NCBI GenBank assembly: GCA_963848355.1
Contig: CAWKDG010000012.1
Coordinates: 2,108,001 to 2,172,000, forward strand
Reading direction: 5' to 3'
Source: CAWKDG01 sp963848355
Lineage (GTDB): Bacteria; Actinomycetota; Acidimicrobiia; Acidimicrobiales; UBA8190
Length of the DNA: 64,000 nucleotides
Positions 43,168 to 51,562 of the stretch are shown piece after piece. Both the position numbers and the translations under genes were made by a program. Position 1 is the stretch's first letter; each line of letters starts with the position of its first letter. The notes under the pieces were generated by a model that was not told the origin of the DNA, did not search any database, and was given only the letters and a program-made list of their open reading frames with translations.

Positions 43168-43782
43168 GAAGGCGGCGATGATGTCGTCGACCGTGGCCAG
43201 AGTGGCCACCAGCGCGACCGTGTGGCGCAGGACGTCGGCGGCAAAGGCGGCGGGGACGCCGGCGACGGCGTCGGTGGCCACCACGACCCGGTAGCCGAGG
43301 TTGACGGCCTCGACAGCCAGACCGACGATCCCGAGGTTGAGCGAGACACCGGTGGCCACCACCGTCGAGACGCCGAGGGCCCGCAGCGTCGGGTCGAGCG
43401 AGGTCCCGGCGAAGGGCGAGACGCCGTGACGGCGGTGCGAGACGAGGTCACCGGGCTGGGCCTCCAGGGCGGGGACGAGCTCGACGGCGGCGGTGCCGTC
43501 GAGAAGGTGCGCCGGTCGGTGGAGCAGGGTGGCGATGAGCGGGGCGTTCGACGGCGAGCCGGCCCGGTCGGCCCGGAAGCCGGCCGTGCAGTGGACCACG
43601 GGGATGCCCGTCCGGCGCGCCGCGGCGGTGAGCCGGGCCGTGCCGACGATGACGCCGACACGGCTGACTTCGTCGGCCAGAGCGGGGAAGCTCGAGAGGT
43701 CACCGACGACGCCGCGTTGGAGCTCCATGGTCACGACGGCCGCGTGTCCCGCGCCGACCAGGTCGGAGAGCTCGACGGGCAC
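43159..43782 (-). CDS. Isochorismatase-like protein with altered catalytic residues
   Basis: A 207-residue protein of the isochorismatase/nicotinamidase fold. The usual catalytic Asp of the first strand (VIDMQ) reads VVTMELQRGVVGD here. The Lys region reads HRRHGVSPFAGTSL, and the position of the nucleophile Cys reads ATGVSLNLGIVGLAVEAV without a Cys. So the Asp-Lys-Cys triad seems replaced by Glu, His or Arg, and Gly. Similar proteins are common in actinobacteria under the name cysteine hydrolase. It lies 4 bp downstream of the FadD19-like gene on the same strand, so it is in that operon. Confidence 0.8.
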   Translation of the reverse strand: MPVELSDLVGAGHAAVVTMELQRGVVGDLSSFPALADEVSRVGVIVGTARLTAAARRTGIPVVHCTAGFRADRAGSPSNAPLIATLLHRPAHLLDGTAAVELVPALEAQPGDLVSHRRHGVSPFAGTSLDPTLRALGVSTVVATGVSLNLGIVGLAVEAVNLGYRVVVATDAVAGVPAAFAADVLRHTVALVATLATVDDIIAAFGP

Positions 43783-43786
43783 GTCC

Positions 43787-45409
43787 TCAGACGGCGCCGG
43801 ACTCCGTGGTGACGATGGCGTTCGCCCACGGATAGTCGGGTTTTCCGCTCGGGGACCGCTCGATCTTGTCCACCACGTGGAGCTGGCGGGGCACCTTGTA
43901 GCCGGCGACGTGGTTGCGGCAGTGCTCCTGGATGGCGTCGAGCGACGGCGCCGCGTGCCCCGGACGGGGCTCGACGATGGCGGCGACGCGCTGGCCGAAG
44001 CGCTCGTCGGGGGCGCCGACGACGATGGCGTCCATGACGTCGGGGTGGGAGCGGACGACGGCCTCGACCTCCTCGGGGAAGATCTTCTCGCCGCCGGAGT
44101 TGATGCAGATCGAACCGCGGCCGAGGAGGGTGACGGACCCGTCCGCCTCGACGGTGGCGAAGTCCCCGGGCATGACGAAACGCTTGCCCTTGACGTTGAT
44201 GAAGACCTCGGCCGTCTTCTTGGGGTCGTTGTAGTACCCGACGGGGATGTTGCCCGAGCGGGCGATCTTCCCGATCACGCCCGAGCCCGGCGTGACCAGG
44301 TTGAGATCCTCGTCGAAGACGACCGTCTCGCCCAACGACGTCACGGTCGGGCCGCTCCTCATGGCCGTCTCCCCCGGCTTCACGTGGGTGATCCCGTTGT
44401 TGCCGGACTCCGACGACCCCACGGCGTCGGTCATGATCAAGTTGGGGAAGTGGCGGAAGAATTCGTCCTTCACCGACGGTGAGAAGAGCGCTGCCGTCGA
44501 GGTGAAGCCGATGAGCGACGAGAGGTCGTAGGAGGAGCCCGGCTCGTCGAGAGCTTCGATGAGGGGCTTGCCCATGGCGTCGCCGGTGATCATGACCATG
44601 TTGACCTTCTCGCGCTCGACCAGGGACCACACCTCGTGGGGATCGAATTTGGCCACCAGGACGACCCGGTTGCCGGTGAAGCTCTGTCCCATGACGCCCC
44701 ACTGGGTGGCGCCGTGCATCAGAGGGGCGATGGGGAGGAAGGTGAGGGGTCCGCCGGCGGCCAGGCCCTTCTCCACCATCTGCTCCGGTCGTTGCATGCG
44801 GGTCCCCGTCATGGCGTCGATCCCGCCGCCGAGGGCGAAGAAGACGTCCTCGTGGCGCCAGACGACACCTTTGGGCATGCCCGTGGTGCCGCCGGTGTAG
44901 AGGATGTAGATGTCGTCACCCGAGCGGCGGCCGAAATCGCGTTCGGGGGAGGCGCCCTCGAGGGCCGCTTCGAAATCGACGGCGTCGGGACAGGGATCGG
45001 GCTCCTGGCTGTCGTCGTCGATGACGATGACGTGGCGGAGCGCCGGTAGCTCGGGCAACAGGGCGGCGACCCGGGGTGAGAACTGCCGTTGGTGGACGAG
45101 GGCGACGAGATCGGCGTTGGTGAAGAGGTAGCGCAGCTCGTCGTGGACGTAGCGGTAGTTGATGTTCACCCAGACGGCCCGGAGCTTGAAGACGGCCCAT
45201 GCCGTGGTGACCCACTCGGTGCTGTTCAGGGCGTAGATGCCGACGTGCTCACCCTTGCGCACCCCCTGGGCGGCCAGGTGGTGGGCGAGGCGGTTGGCCC
45301 GTTCCTCCAGCTGCGCGTAGGTGAGGCGCCGACCCTCGGCCACGAGGTACTCACGGTCGGGAAAGGCGTCGACGGCGGCCTCGAAGAGGTCGGCCAGGTT
45401 GAATTCCAT
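43787..45409 (-). CDS. fadD19: Steroid-CoA ligase, FadD19-like acyl-CoA synthetase
   Basis: A 540-residue adenylate-forming ligase from the ATG at 45409 (MEFNLADLFEAAVDAFPDRE). The P-loop is IYILYTGGTTGMPKGVVWRH, followed by FLPIAPLMHGATQWGVM, VMITGDAMGKPLIEALDEPG, DAVGSSESGNNGITHV and the C-terminal hinge and lysine region GSICINSGGEKIFPEEVEAV ... RSPSGKPDYPWA. These match FadD19 (Rv3515c), which activates C26 steroid acids (including C24-branched sterols) with CoA. A KstR-like operator ends about 12 bp before the ATG, so transcription probably starts at or next to the start codon. Confidence 0.9.
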   Translation of the reverse strand: MEFNLADLFEAAVDAFPDREYLVAEGRRLTYAQLEERANRLAHHLAAQGVRKGEHVGIYALNSTEWVTTAWAVFKLRAVWVNINYRYVHDELRYLFTNADLVALVHQRQFSPRVAALLPELPALRHVIVIDDDSQEPDPCPDAVDFEAALEGASPERDFGRRSGDDIYILYTGGTTGMPKGVVWRHEDVFFALGGGIDAMTGTRMQRPEQMVEKGLAAGGPLTFLPIAPLMHGATQWGVMGQSFTGNRVVLVAKFDPHEVWSLVEREKVNMVMITGDAMGKPLIEALDEPGSSYDLSSLIGFTSTAALFSPSVKDEFFRHFPNLIMTDAVGSSESGNNGITHVKPGETAMRSGPTVTSLGETVVFDEDLNLVTPGSGVIGKIARSGNIPVGYYNDPKKTAEVFINVKGKRFVMPGDFATVEADGSVTLLGRGSICINSGGEKIFPEEVEAVVRSHPDVMDAIVVGAPDERFGQRVAAIVEPRPGHAAPSLDAIQEHCRNHVAGYKVPRQLHVVDKIERSPSGKPDYPWANAIVTTESGAV

Positions 45410-45420
45410 CCCCGACAAAC

Positions 45421-45434
45421 TAGAACAAGTTTCG
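45421..45434. promoter_or_regulatory. KstR-like operator (fadD19), 13 of 14 positions
   Basis: TAGAACAAGTTTCG shares the TAGAACAAGTT core with the site at 8850 and differs from TnnAACnnGTTnnA only at the last base. It lies just upstream of the fadD19-like ATG on the minus strand. Confidence 0.7.
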
Positions 45435-45493
45435 ATCCGGGTGAAAAAGGGGGGAACCTGTCACCAGGGATCCGTTCCGGGGTGGAGCGGTGG

Positions 45494-47389
45494 TCAGGAC
45501 GGGTCGGACGAGGCCAGATGGATGCGCTCGCGCTCGTCGGCCAGCGCCGCCGACACCGTCGAGGCGATGCCGGGACCGTCGAGACCGAGCTCGGAGAGGA
45601 TGAGATCGGGCTTGCCCTGGGCGACGTACGAGCGGGGGACCCCGAGGATGCGGACCGGGGGCAGGGGGTGGTCGATGCCGGGCAGCGAGCGCATGGCGTC
45701 GAGCAGGAACGTCCCCGCCCCGCCGACGCGGATGCCGTCCTCCACCGTCACCACCAGTCCGTGGGCGGCGGCGTCGCGCAGCATGTCGGGATCGGGCGGC
45801 GACACCACCCGGACGTCCCAGACGGTGGCGTCGGTGCCGTCGGCGGCGAGCTTGGCCGCCGCTTCCTCGGCCGCCTCCACCAGCTTGCCCACGGCCAGGA
45901 GGCACACGGTGCCGTCGCCCCGGTGGACGCGGCGCGCCGCCAGGCCGTGACCGACCGCACCGGGGGCGACGTGGCGTGACGGCGTCTTCGGGAAGCGCAC
46001 GACGGAGGGGCCGTCGAGGGTCAGGGCCGTGTCGAGCATGGGCCCCACCTCGGCGGCCGAGGAGGGGGCGAAGACGGTCATGCCCGGGATGGCGAGCGCG
46101 AGGGAGAGGTCGAGGATGCCGTGGTGACTGGGACCGTCGTCACCGGTGATCCCGGCCCGGTCGAGGACGAAGACGACGGGGAGCCGGTGGAGTCCGACAT
46201 CGAGGTTGGCCTGGTCGAAGGCACGGCTGAAGAACGTGGAGTAGACGGCCACGACGGGACGGAGTCCGGCCATGGCCATGCCGGCGGCGGCCGTCACGGC
46301 GTGCTGCTCGGCGATCCCGACGTCGAGGAAGCGCTCCGGGTACGTGGCCTCGAAGGGGAGGAGGCCGGTGGGACCGGCCATGGCCGCCGTGATGGCGAAG
46401 ACCTCCTCGCTGCGCTCGGCGGCGGCCAGGATGGCGGCGGTGAAGGCGTCGCCGTAGGAGAGCGAGACGACGGAGCTCGAGGGCTGGACCTTGTAGTCGT
46501 GGAGACGCTGGACCTCGTCCTCCTCGGCCGGACCGTAGCCGCACCCCTTCTGGGTGAGGACGTGGACGACGATCGGTCCGTCCCACTCCGCCGCGTGGGC
46601 CAGGGCCTGCTCCATGCCGGCGATGTCGTGGCCGTCGATGGGTCCGGCGTAGCGGACGCCGAGGGCCTCGAAGAAACGGTGGGGGGTGACGACCTCGCGC
46701 ACGGCGATGGCCAGTCCGTGGACGCCGGAGTAGGCGACGCCGCCGAGGCCCGGGATGCGGCGCAGGAGGTGGCGGAGCCGCTCACGGGCGTGGACGTAGG
46801 AGGGGTTGAGCCGGAGATGGGTCAGGCCCGAGGAGAGCTTCGAGACGGTGGGTGCGTACGACCGACCGTTGTCGTTCAGGACGATGACGACGCGACTGCC
46901 GGCGTGGCCGAGATTGTTGAGAGCCTCGTAGGCCATGCCGCCGGTGAGGGCGCCGTCGCCCAGGACGGCCACGACGCGTCGGTCGTCCTCACCTCGGAGA
47001 TGGAAGCCGGTGGCGATCCCGTGGGCGTAGCTGAGCGCGGTGGAGGCGTGGCTGTTCTCCACGAAGTCGTGCACGGACTCGGCGCGCGACGGGTAGCCGG
47101 AGAGGCCGCCGGCCTGCTTGAGCGAGGCGAAGTCACCGCGGCGGCCGGTGACGAGCTTGTGGATGTAGGCCTGGTGGCCGGTGTCCCACAGGATGACGTC
47201 ACGCGGCGAGTCGAAGACCCGGTGAAGCGCCAGGGTGAGCTCGACGACACCGAGGTTCGAGCCCAGGTGGCCGCCGGTGGTGGTGACGGTCTCGACGATG
47301 AACGAGCGGATCTCGGCCGACAATTGGCTCAGTTGCTCGGACGACAGGCTGCGCAGGTCAGCGGGGTCGTGGATGTCGTCGAGGAGCAT
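45494..47389 (-). CDS. dxs: 1-deoxy-D-xylulose-5-phosphate synthase
   Basis: A 631-residue thiamine-diphosphate enzyme of normal length, first step of the MEP isoprenoid pathway. The N-terminal GHLGSNLGVVELTLALHRVF, the TPP/Mg motif VVAVLGDGALTGGMAYEALN, the central ITGDDGPSHHGILDLSLA and the catalytic Glu region DVGIAEQHAVTAAAG are all present, followed by the transketolase C-domain. It starts at the ATG at 47389. The upstream MFS gene ends 41 bp before it on the same strand. Confidence 0.96.
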   Translation of the reverse strand: MLLDDIHDPADLRSLSSEQLSQLSAEIRSFIVETVTTTGGHLGSNLGVVELTLALHRVFDSPRDVILWDTGHQAYIHKLVTGRRGDFASLKQAGGLSGYPSRAESVHDFVENSHASTALSYAHGIATGFHLRGEDDRRVVAVLGDGALTGGMAYEALNNLGHAGSRVVIVLNDNGRSYAPTVSKLSSGLTHLRLNPSYVHARERLRHLLRRIPGLGGVAYSGVHGLAIAVREVVTPHRFFEALGVRYAGPIDGHDIAGMEQALAHAAEWDGPIVVHVLTQKGCGYGPAEEDEVQRLHDYKVQPSSSVVSLSYGDAFTAAILAAAERSEEVFAITAAMAGPTGLLPFEATYPERFLDVGIAEQHAVTAAAGMAMAGLRPVVAVYSTFFSRAFDQANLDVGLHRLPVVFVLDRAGITGDDGPSHHGILDLSLALAIPGMTVFAPSSAAEVGPMLDTALTLDGPSVVRFPKTPSRHVAPGAVGHGLAARRVHRGDGTVCLLAVGKLVEAAEEAAAKLAADGTDATVWDVRVVSPPDPDMLRDAAAHGLVVTVEDGIRVGGAGTFLLDAMRSLPGIDHPLPPVRILGVPRSYVAQGKPDLILSELGLDGPGIASTVSAALADERERIHLASSDPS

Positions 47390-47430
47390 GGGCGTGTGAT
47401 GGGGTCGGGGGCGTGGGACCACCCCACTCG

Positions 47431-48712
47431 TCACGCTACCGCGGACGGACGAGCAGGGATCAGCGCCAGGATCACGGCGGCGGCGGCGGCCAGGCCGGCG
47501 AGGAGGAACAGCCCGGCGCTCAGCCCGGCGGCGTCGGCCACCCAGCCGACCACGGCGGGACCGGCCACCCACCCGACGTAGCCCGCCGCCGTGAGGGCGC
47601 CCACCAGGGCGGCGGGAGAGACGGCGTCGCCCTGGGCGCGGGCGGCACCGGGACCGGGTGAGGGCACCGGCTGCGAGGCCAGGGCCACGGTCGAGGCGAC
47701 GGCCATGACGAGGGGCCAGCACAGGGAGATGCCTCCGGCAGCGATGGCCAACCCGAGGGCGGCGGCCGCCGCGTGATCGGCGCCCGCTTCGATGGCCAGG
47801 CCACTGGCGGCCACGGCGGCGCCGATGACGAGCCCCCACCGGGGTCCGATGCGCCCGATGTGCCCGCCGGCCCCGCCCCTGGTCGATACGGCGATGGCCT
47901 GGCCCATGCAGTAGGCGCCGGCCCCGAGGAGGACACCGGCGGCCAGATGGGTACGGAGGTACAGGACGCCCCAGGTGTCGATGCCCCCTTCGACCATGGC
48001 GGTGAGGGCGAACACGGTGGCCAGCACGACCAGGTGCTGCGACCGGATGGCGGCCACCGAGCGCAGCCAACCGGCGCGGGCTCGGGGCGCGTTCTCGTGT
48101 CCGGTGGCCCCGTGACCGACGGCGCCGTGGGCGACGGCCGCATCGTCGTCGACGGCCGAGTGGTCGACGGCCCCGGGCAGAGACGCCGTCCGGGTCCGGG
48201 CGGCCAGGACGAGACCACCGACGCCGACGGCCGCCCAGGCCCACCGCCACGACACCCCGGCGCGGCAGAAGGACGCCGGCCGTGGCCGCACCGAGGAGGG
48301 CGCCCGTGTTGAAGAGGGCATGGAAGCGCATCATCCGACCGGCGTCGCCGGCCACGCCGGCGGCCGCGGCGGCGTTCATGGCCATGTCCACCAACCCGGC
48401 CGTCATCATGCTGAGGACGAAAGTGATGACGAAGGCGGTGCCGCGGGCCACGCCGGCGGTGGCGAGAAGGACCACGCCCCAGCCCACCAACGTGCGGCTG
48501 AGGAAGCGGGCCGTGCCCCAGCGCTCGGCCAGGCCCCCGCTGCCGGCGGCGGCCAGCCCACCGGCGCCGATCGAGGCCGAGAGGAGCAGTCCGAGGCGTC
48601 CGGCCGACAGGTGGAGGCTGTGCTCGATGTTGGCCGCGGCCACGGCCCACGTGCCCCAGAAGATCCCGAAGGCGACGAACGTGGCGCGCACCGGTCGCAA
48701 CGTCTGACCCAT
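47431..48712 (-). CDS. Major facilitator superfamily transporter, one frame break
   Basis: The gene starts at 48712 (MGQTLRPVRATFVAFGIFWG) and shifts frame near 48265; removing one base gives about 426 residues. About ten to twelve hydrophobic segments are visible, for example GRLGLLLSASIGAGGLAAAG, VVLLATAGVARGTAFVITFV, AIAAGGISLCWPLVMAVAST and AGLFLLAGLAAAAAVILALI. The intracellular loop after the second helix (SGGLAERWGTARFLSRTL) matches the MFS loop GxxxDRxGRR in a loose form. A sugar/drug-type efflux role cannot be distinguished. Confidence 0.8.
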
Positions 48713-48881
48713 GGGTGGAGCTTCTCACGGCCCTCCGCCGAGAACCGCAGGTGTGGCAGTGCCGCCCGTCCCGATCGACGCGAACGGTGTGCGGGTATCG
48801 AGCGCGGCGGGCGGCTGATGCGCCAGAATGCGGTCGTCCAGACGGCCGCGGCGTGGTCCGGCCAGCGAGGGGGTGTGCGTG

Positions 48882-49643
48882 ATGCAGGCGAACGTCAACG
48901 GCACGACGATGCCGGTGCTCGAAATGCTTCTCGACCCGGGCGAGGCGCTGATCTCGACCCACGGTGACCTGTCCTGGATGACGGCCAACATGCAGATGTC
49001 GCAGACGGCCAACACCGGCGGGGGTGGGGGCCTGATGGCCGGGTTGAAGCGCGCCGTGGGTGGTGGGGGGATCTTCCTGACCCGCTACGAGGCCGTCGGC
49101 GGCCAGGGCATGATCACCTTCGCCAGCAAGCTGCCGGGGCGGATCCTCCCCATCCAGATCGCCCCGGGCCAGGGCTACCTGGTGCACCGGCACGGTTGGA
49201 TGTGCGGGACACCGGGGATCACACCCACGATCGGTCTCCAGCAGACGTTCAAGGGCGGGCTGTGGGGTGGGGACGGCTTCATCCTCCAGCGACTGGAGGG
49301 CGAGGGCCAGGCCTGGGTGGAGCTGTCGGGCGAGATCGTGACCTACGAGCTGGCGGCAGGGCAGACCCTGCTCGTCCATCCGGGCCACGTCGGGATGTTC
49401 CAGGACATCGTGAACTTCCAGGTGATCCGGCTGAAGGGGATCGCCAACCGCTACATGGGCGCCGACGGGCACCATCTCGTCTCGCTCACGGGACCGGGGA
49501 ACATCTGGTTGCAGAGCATGCCCCTGCCCGTCCTCGCCCAGGCGCTGTCGGAGTACCTCGGTGGTGACGAACACCGCGCCGACGCCGTCGGCAGCGGCAT
49601 GGTCGGCGGTGTCCTCGGCGGTGTCCTCGGCCGAGGGGTCTGA
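48882..49643 (+). CDS. AIM24 family protein
   Basis: A 253-residue double-psi-like beta-sandwich protein. Landmarks are LLDPGEALISTHGDLSWMTA, LPIQIAPGQGYLVHRHGWMC and GQAWVELSGEIVTYELAAGQ, followed by a Gly-rich C-terminus. AIM24/TIGR00266 members occur widely in bacteria with no settled function, often near membrane stress genes. The ATG at 48882 was chosen; a GTG immediately in front (48879) is possible. Confidence 0.86.
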   Translation: MQANVNGTTMPVLEMLLDPGEALISTHGDLSWMTANMQMSQTANTGGGGGLMAGLKRAVGGGGIFLTRYEAVGGQGMITFASKLPGRILPIQIAPGQGYLVHRHGWMCGTPGITPTIGLQQTFKGGLWGGDGFILQRLEGEGQAWVELSGEIVTYELAAGQTLLVHPGHVGMFQDIVNFQVIRLKGIANRYMGADGHHLVSLTGPGNIWLQSMPLPVLAQALSEYLGGDEHRADAVGSGMVGGVLGGVLGRGV

Positions 49644-49673
49644 CCGCCGCGTCTCCATCGGGCCCCGTGACGG

Positions 49674-50051
49674 TCAGCGGGCCTTGGCCAGGAAGCCCTC
49701 GATGTCGACGACCACCCGCGTGACGCGTCCGGCACCCACCAGTCCCGCCGCGTCGGTGGCGCTGACGGTGAAGGTGAGCCGGCGACCCTCCACCTTCTCG
49801 AGGACGGCCTCGGCGGTGACCTGAGAACCCACCCGCACCGGGGCGAGGTGGTCGAACTGGACGCGGACACCGACGCTCGTGCGACCGGCACCGAGGACGC
49901 CGGCGACGGCGACCACCGTCGCCTCCTCGCACAGCGAGATCAGGCGGGGCGTGGCCAGGACGTCCACGTCCCCCGAACCCAGGGCGACGGCGGTGTCCTG
50001 CTCACCGACCACCAGGGAGGCACGACCGCTGCGGCCGGGGTCGAGGGTCAC
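49674..50051 (-). CDS. Thioesterase, fluoroacetyl-CoA thioesterase-like (hot-dog fold)
   Basis: A 125-residue hot-dog-fold protein if it starts at the GTG at 50051. Visible segments are ATPRLISLCEEATVVAVAGV, TSVGVRVQFDHLAPVRVGSQ and VTAEAVLEKVEGRRLTFTVS, matching the FlK-type family that acts on small acyl-CoA thioesters. The Glu of LCEEAT and a Thr/His pair are the family catalytic residues; the Thr is present at VLATPRL, and His is in VQFDHLAP. It is divergent from tldD. Confidence 0.83.
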   Translation of the reverse strand: MTLDPGRSGRASLVVGEQDTAVALGSGDVDVLATPRLISLCEEATVVAVAGVLGAGRTSVGVRVQFDHLAPVRVGSQVTAEAVLEKVEGRRLTFTVSATDAAGLVGAGRVTRVVVDIEGFLAKAR

Positions 50052-50143
50052 GGCGGTACGATACGAAAGACGGGCGCCTCCGGCCAGAACGGTCGGCGCG
50101 ACCTGGTGCCGGACGTGGCCGGCTCCGAGAAAGGAAGCAGCCG

Positions 50144-51562
50144 GTGAGCGAGGCAACGTCAGGGACGGCAGTGCTCGTCGACACGACCGTGGTCGAGCAT
50201 GTGCTCGACGCCGCCCTCCGGCGTGGTGGGGAATTCGCCGAGGTCTTCGTCGAGGACCGCCGGGCCACATCGGCCTCGCTCGACGACGGTCGGGTGGAGG
50301 AGTTGTCGTCGGGGCGTGACCGGGGAGCAGGGGTGCGGGTCGTCGTGGGCGAGACCACGGGCTACGCCCACACCGCCGACCTGAGCGAAGCCGGACTGCT
50401 GGCGGCGGCCGAGGCGGCCGCGGCGGTGGCCCGCGACGCCAAGGGGACGCGGACGGTGGCGCTGACCCGTTCCGAGGCGCCGCGACCGTACGACGTCACC
50501 ATCTTCCCCGAGGACGTGGCCAAGGGGCGCAAGATCGAACTGCTGGCACGCGCCGACCAGGCGGCGCGGTCGGCGGGGGCGGCGGTGACCCAGGTGTCCG
50601 CCGGCTACGGCGACAGCCGCCGGCGGATCCTGGTGGCCAACAGCGACGGGGTGCTGGCGACCGACGACCAGGTCCGGTCGCGCTTCTCCGTGTCGTGCGT
50701 GGCCGTGGGTGACACGGGCATGCAGACGGGGTTCGAGACGGCCGCCTTCACCGTCGGTTTCGAGCTGTTCGACACCGTCGACGTGGAAGAGGTGGCCGGC
50801 GCCGCCGCCCGGCGGGCCCTGGCCAAGTTGTCGGCGCGTCCGGCGCCGAGCGGAGAGGTGCCCATCGTGCTCGCCTCGGGCAGTGGCGGGATCCTGTTCC
50901 ACGAGGCGTGCGGTCACGGCCTCGAAGCCGACCACATCGCCAAGGACGCCTCCGTCTACGTCGGCCAGGTCGGCTCCCAGGTGGCGAGCCCGCTGGTGAC
51001 GTTGGTGGACGACGGGACCATCGGACGCGAGTGGGGCACCTTCTCCGTCGACGACGAGGGGCACGAGGCGCGCCGCAACGTCCTCATCGAGAACGGTGTC
51101 CTCACCGAGTACATGTGGGACTACCTCCGGGCCCGCCAGGAGGGCCGCCAGTCGTCGGGGAACGGGCGGCGGCAGAGCTACCGCGACCTGCCGATGGTGC
51201 GGATGACGAACACGTTCCTCATCGACGGTGACGCCGACCCCGACGAGCTGCTGGCCCAGACCCCGACGGGCGTCTACGTGGCCAAGCTCGGCGGGGGTCA
51301 GGTCAACACCACGACGGGCGATTTCGTCTTCGGCACCGTCGAGGCCTACCTGATCGAGAACGGCCGTCTCACCGAGCCGCTGCGTGACGCCAACCTGATC
51401 GGGAACGGTCCCGAAGTGCTGCGCCGCATCGACGCCGTGGCCAACGACTTCGCCACGTCGCCGGGGACGTGCGGCAAGGACGGACAGAGCGTGCCGGTGG
51501 GGACGGGGCAGCCGACGCTGCGCATCACCGGCGTGACCATCGGGGGCACGGCCGGTGACTGA
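50144..51562 (+). CDS. tldD: TldD metalloprotease subunit
   Basis: A 472-residue TldD/PmbA-family protein from the GTG at 50144. The zinc motif is ILFHEACGHGLEADH (HExxxH), and a Cys ligand is expected in PGTCGKDGQSVPVGTGQPTL. TldD and TldE form a heterodimeric protease that degrades unfolded or modified peptides, for example in peptide-derived cofactor or bacteriocin maturation. The tldE gene overlaps by 8 bp. No precursor peptide gene was seen nearby. Confidence 0.95.
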   Translation: MSEATSGTAVLVDTTVVEHVLDAALRRGGEFAEVFVEDRRATSASLDDGRVEELSSGRDRGAGVRVVVGETTGYAHTADLSEAGLLAAAEAAAAVARDAKGTRTVALTRSEAPRPYDVTIFPEDVAKGRKIELLARADQAARSAGAAVTQVSAGYGDSRRRILVANSDGVLATDDQVRSRFSVSCVAVGDTGMQTGFETAAFTVGFELFDTVDVEEVAGAAARRALAKLSARPAPSGEVPIVLASGSGGILFHEACGHGLEADHIAKDASVYVGQVGSQVASPLVTLVDDGTIGREWGTFSVDDEGHEARRNVLIENGVLTEYMWDYLRARQEGRQSSGNGRRQSYRDLPMVRMTNTFLIDGDADPDELLAQTPTGVYVAKLGGGQVNTTTGDFVFGTVEAYLIENGRLTEPLRDANLIGNGPEVLRRIDAVANDFATSPGTCGKDGQSVPVGTGQPTLRITGVTIGGTAGD

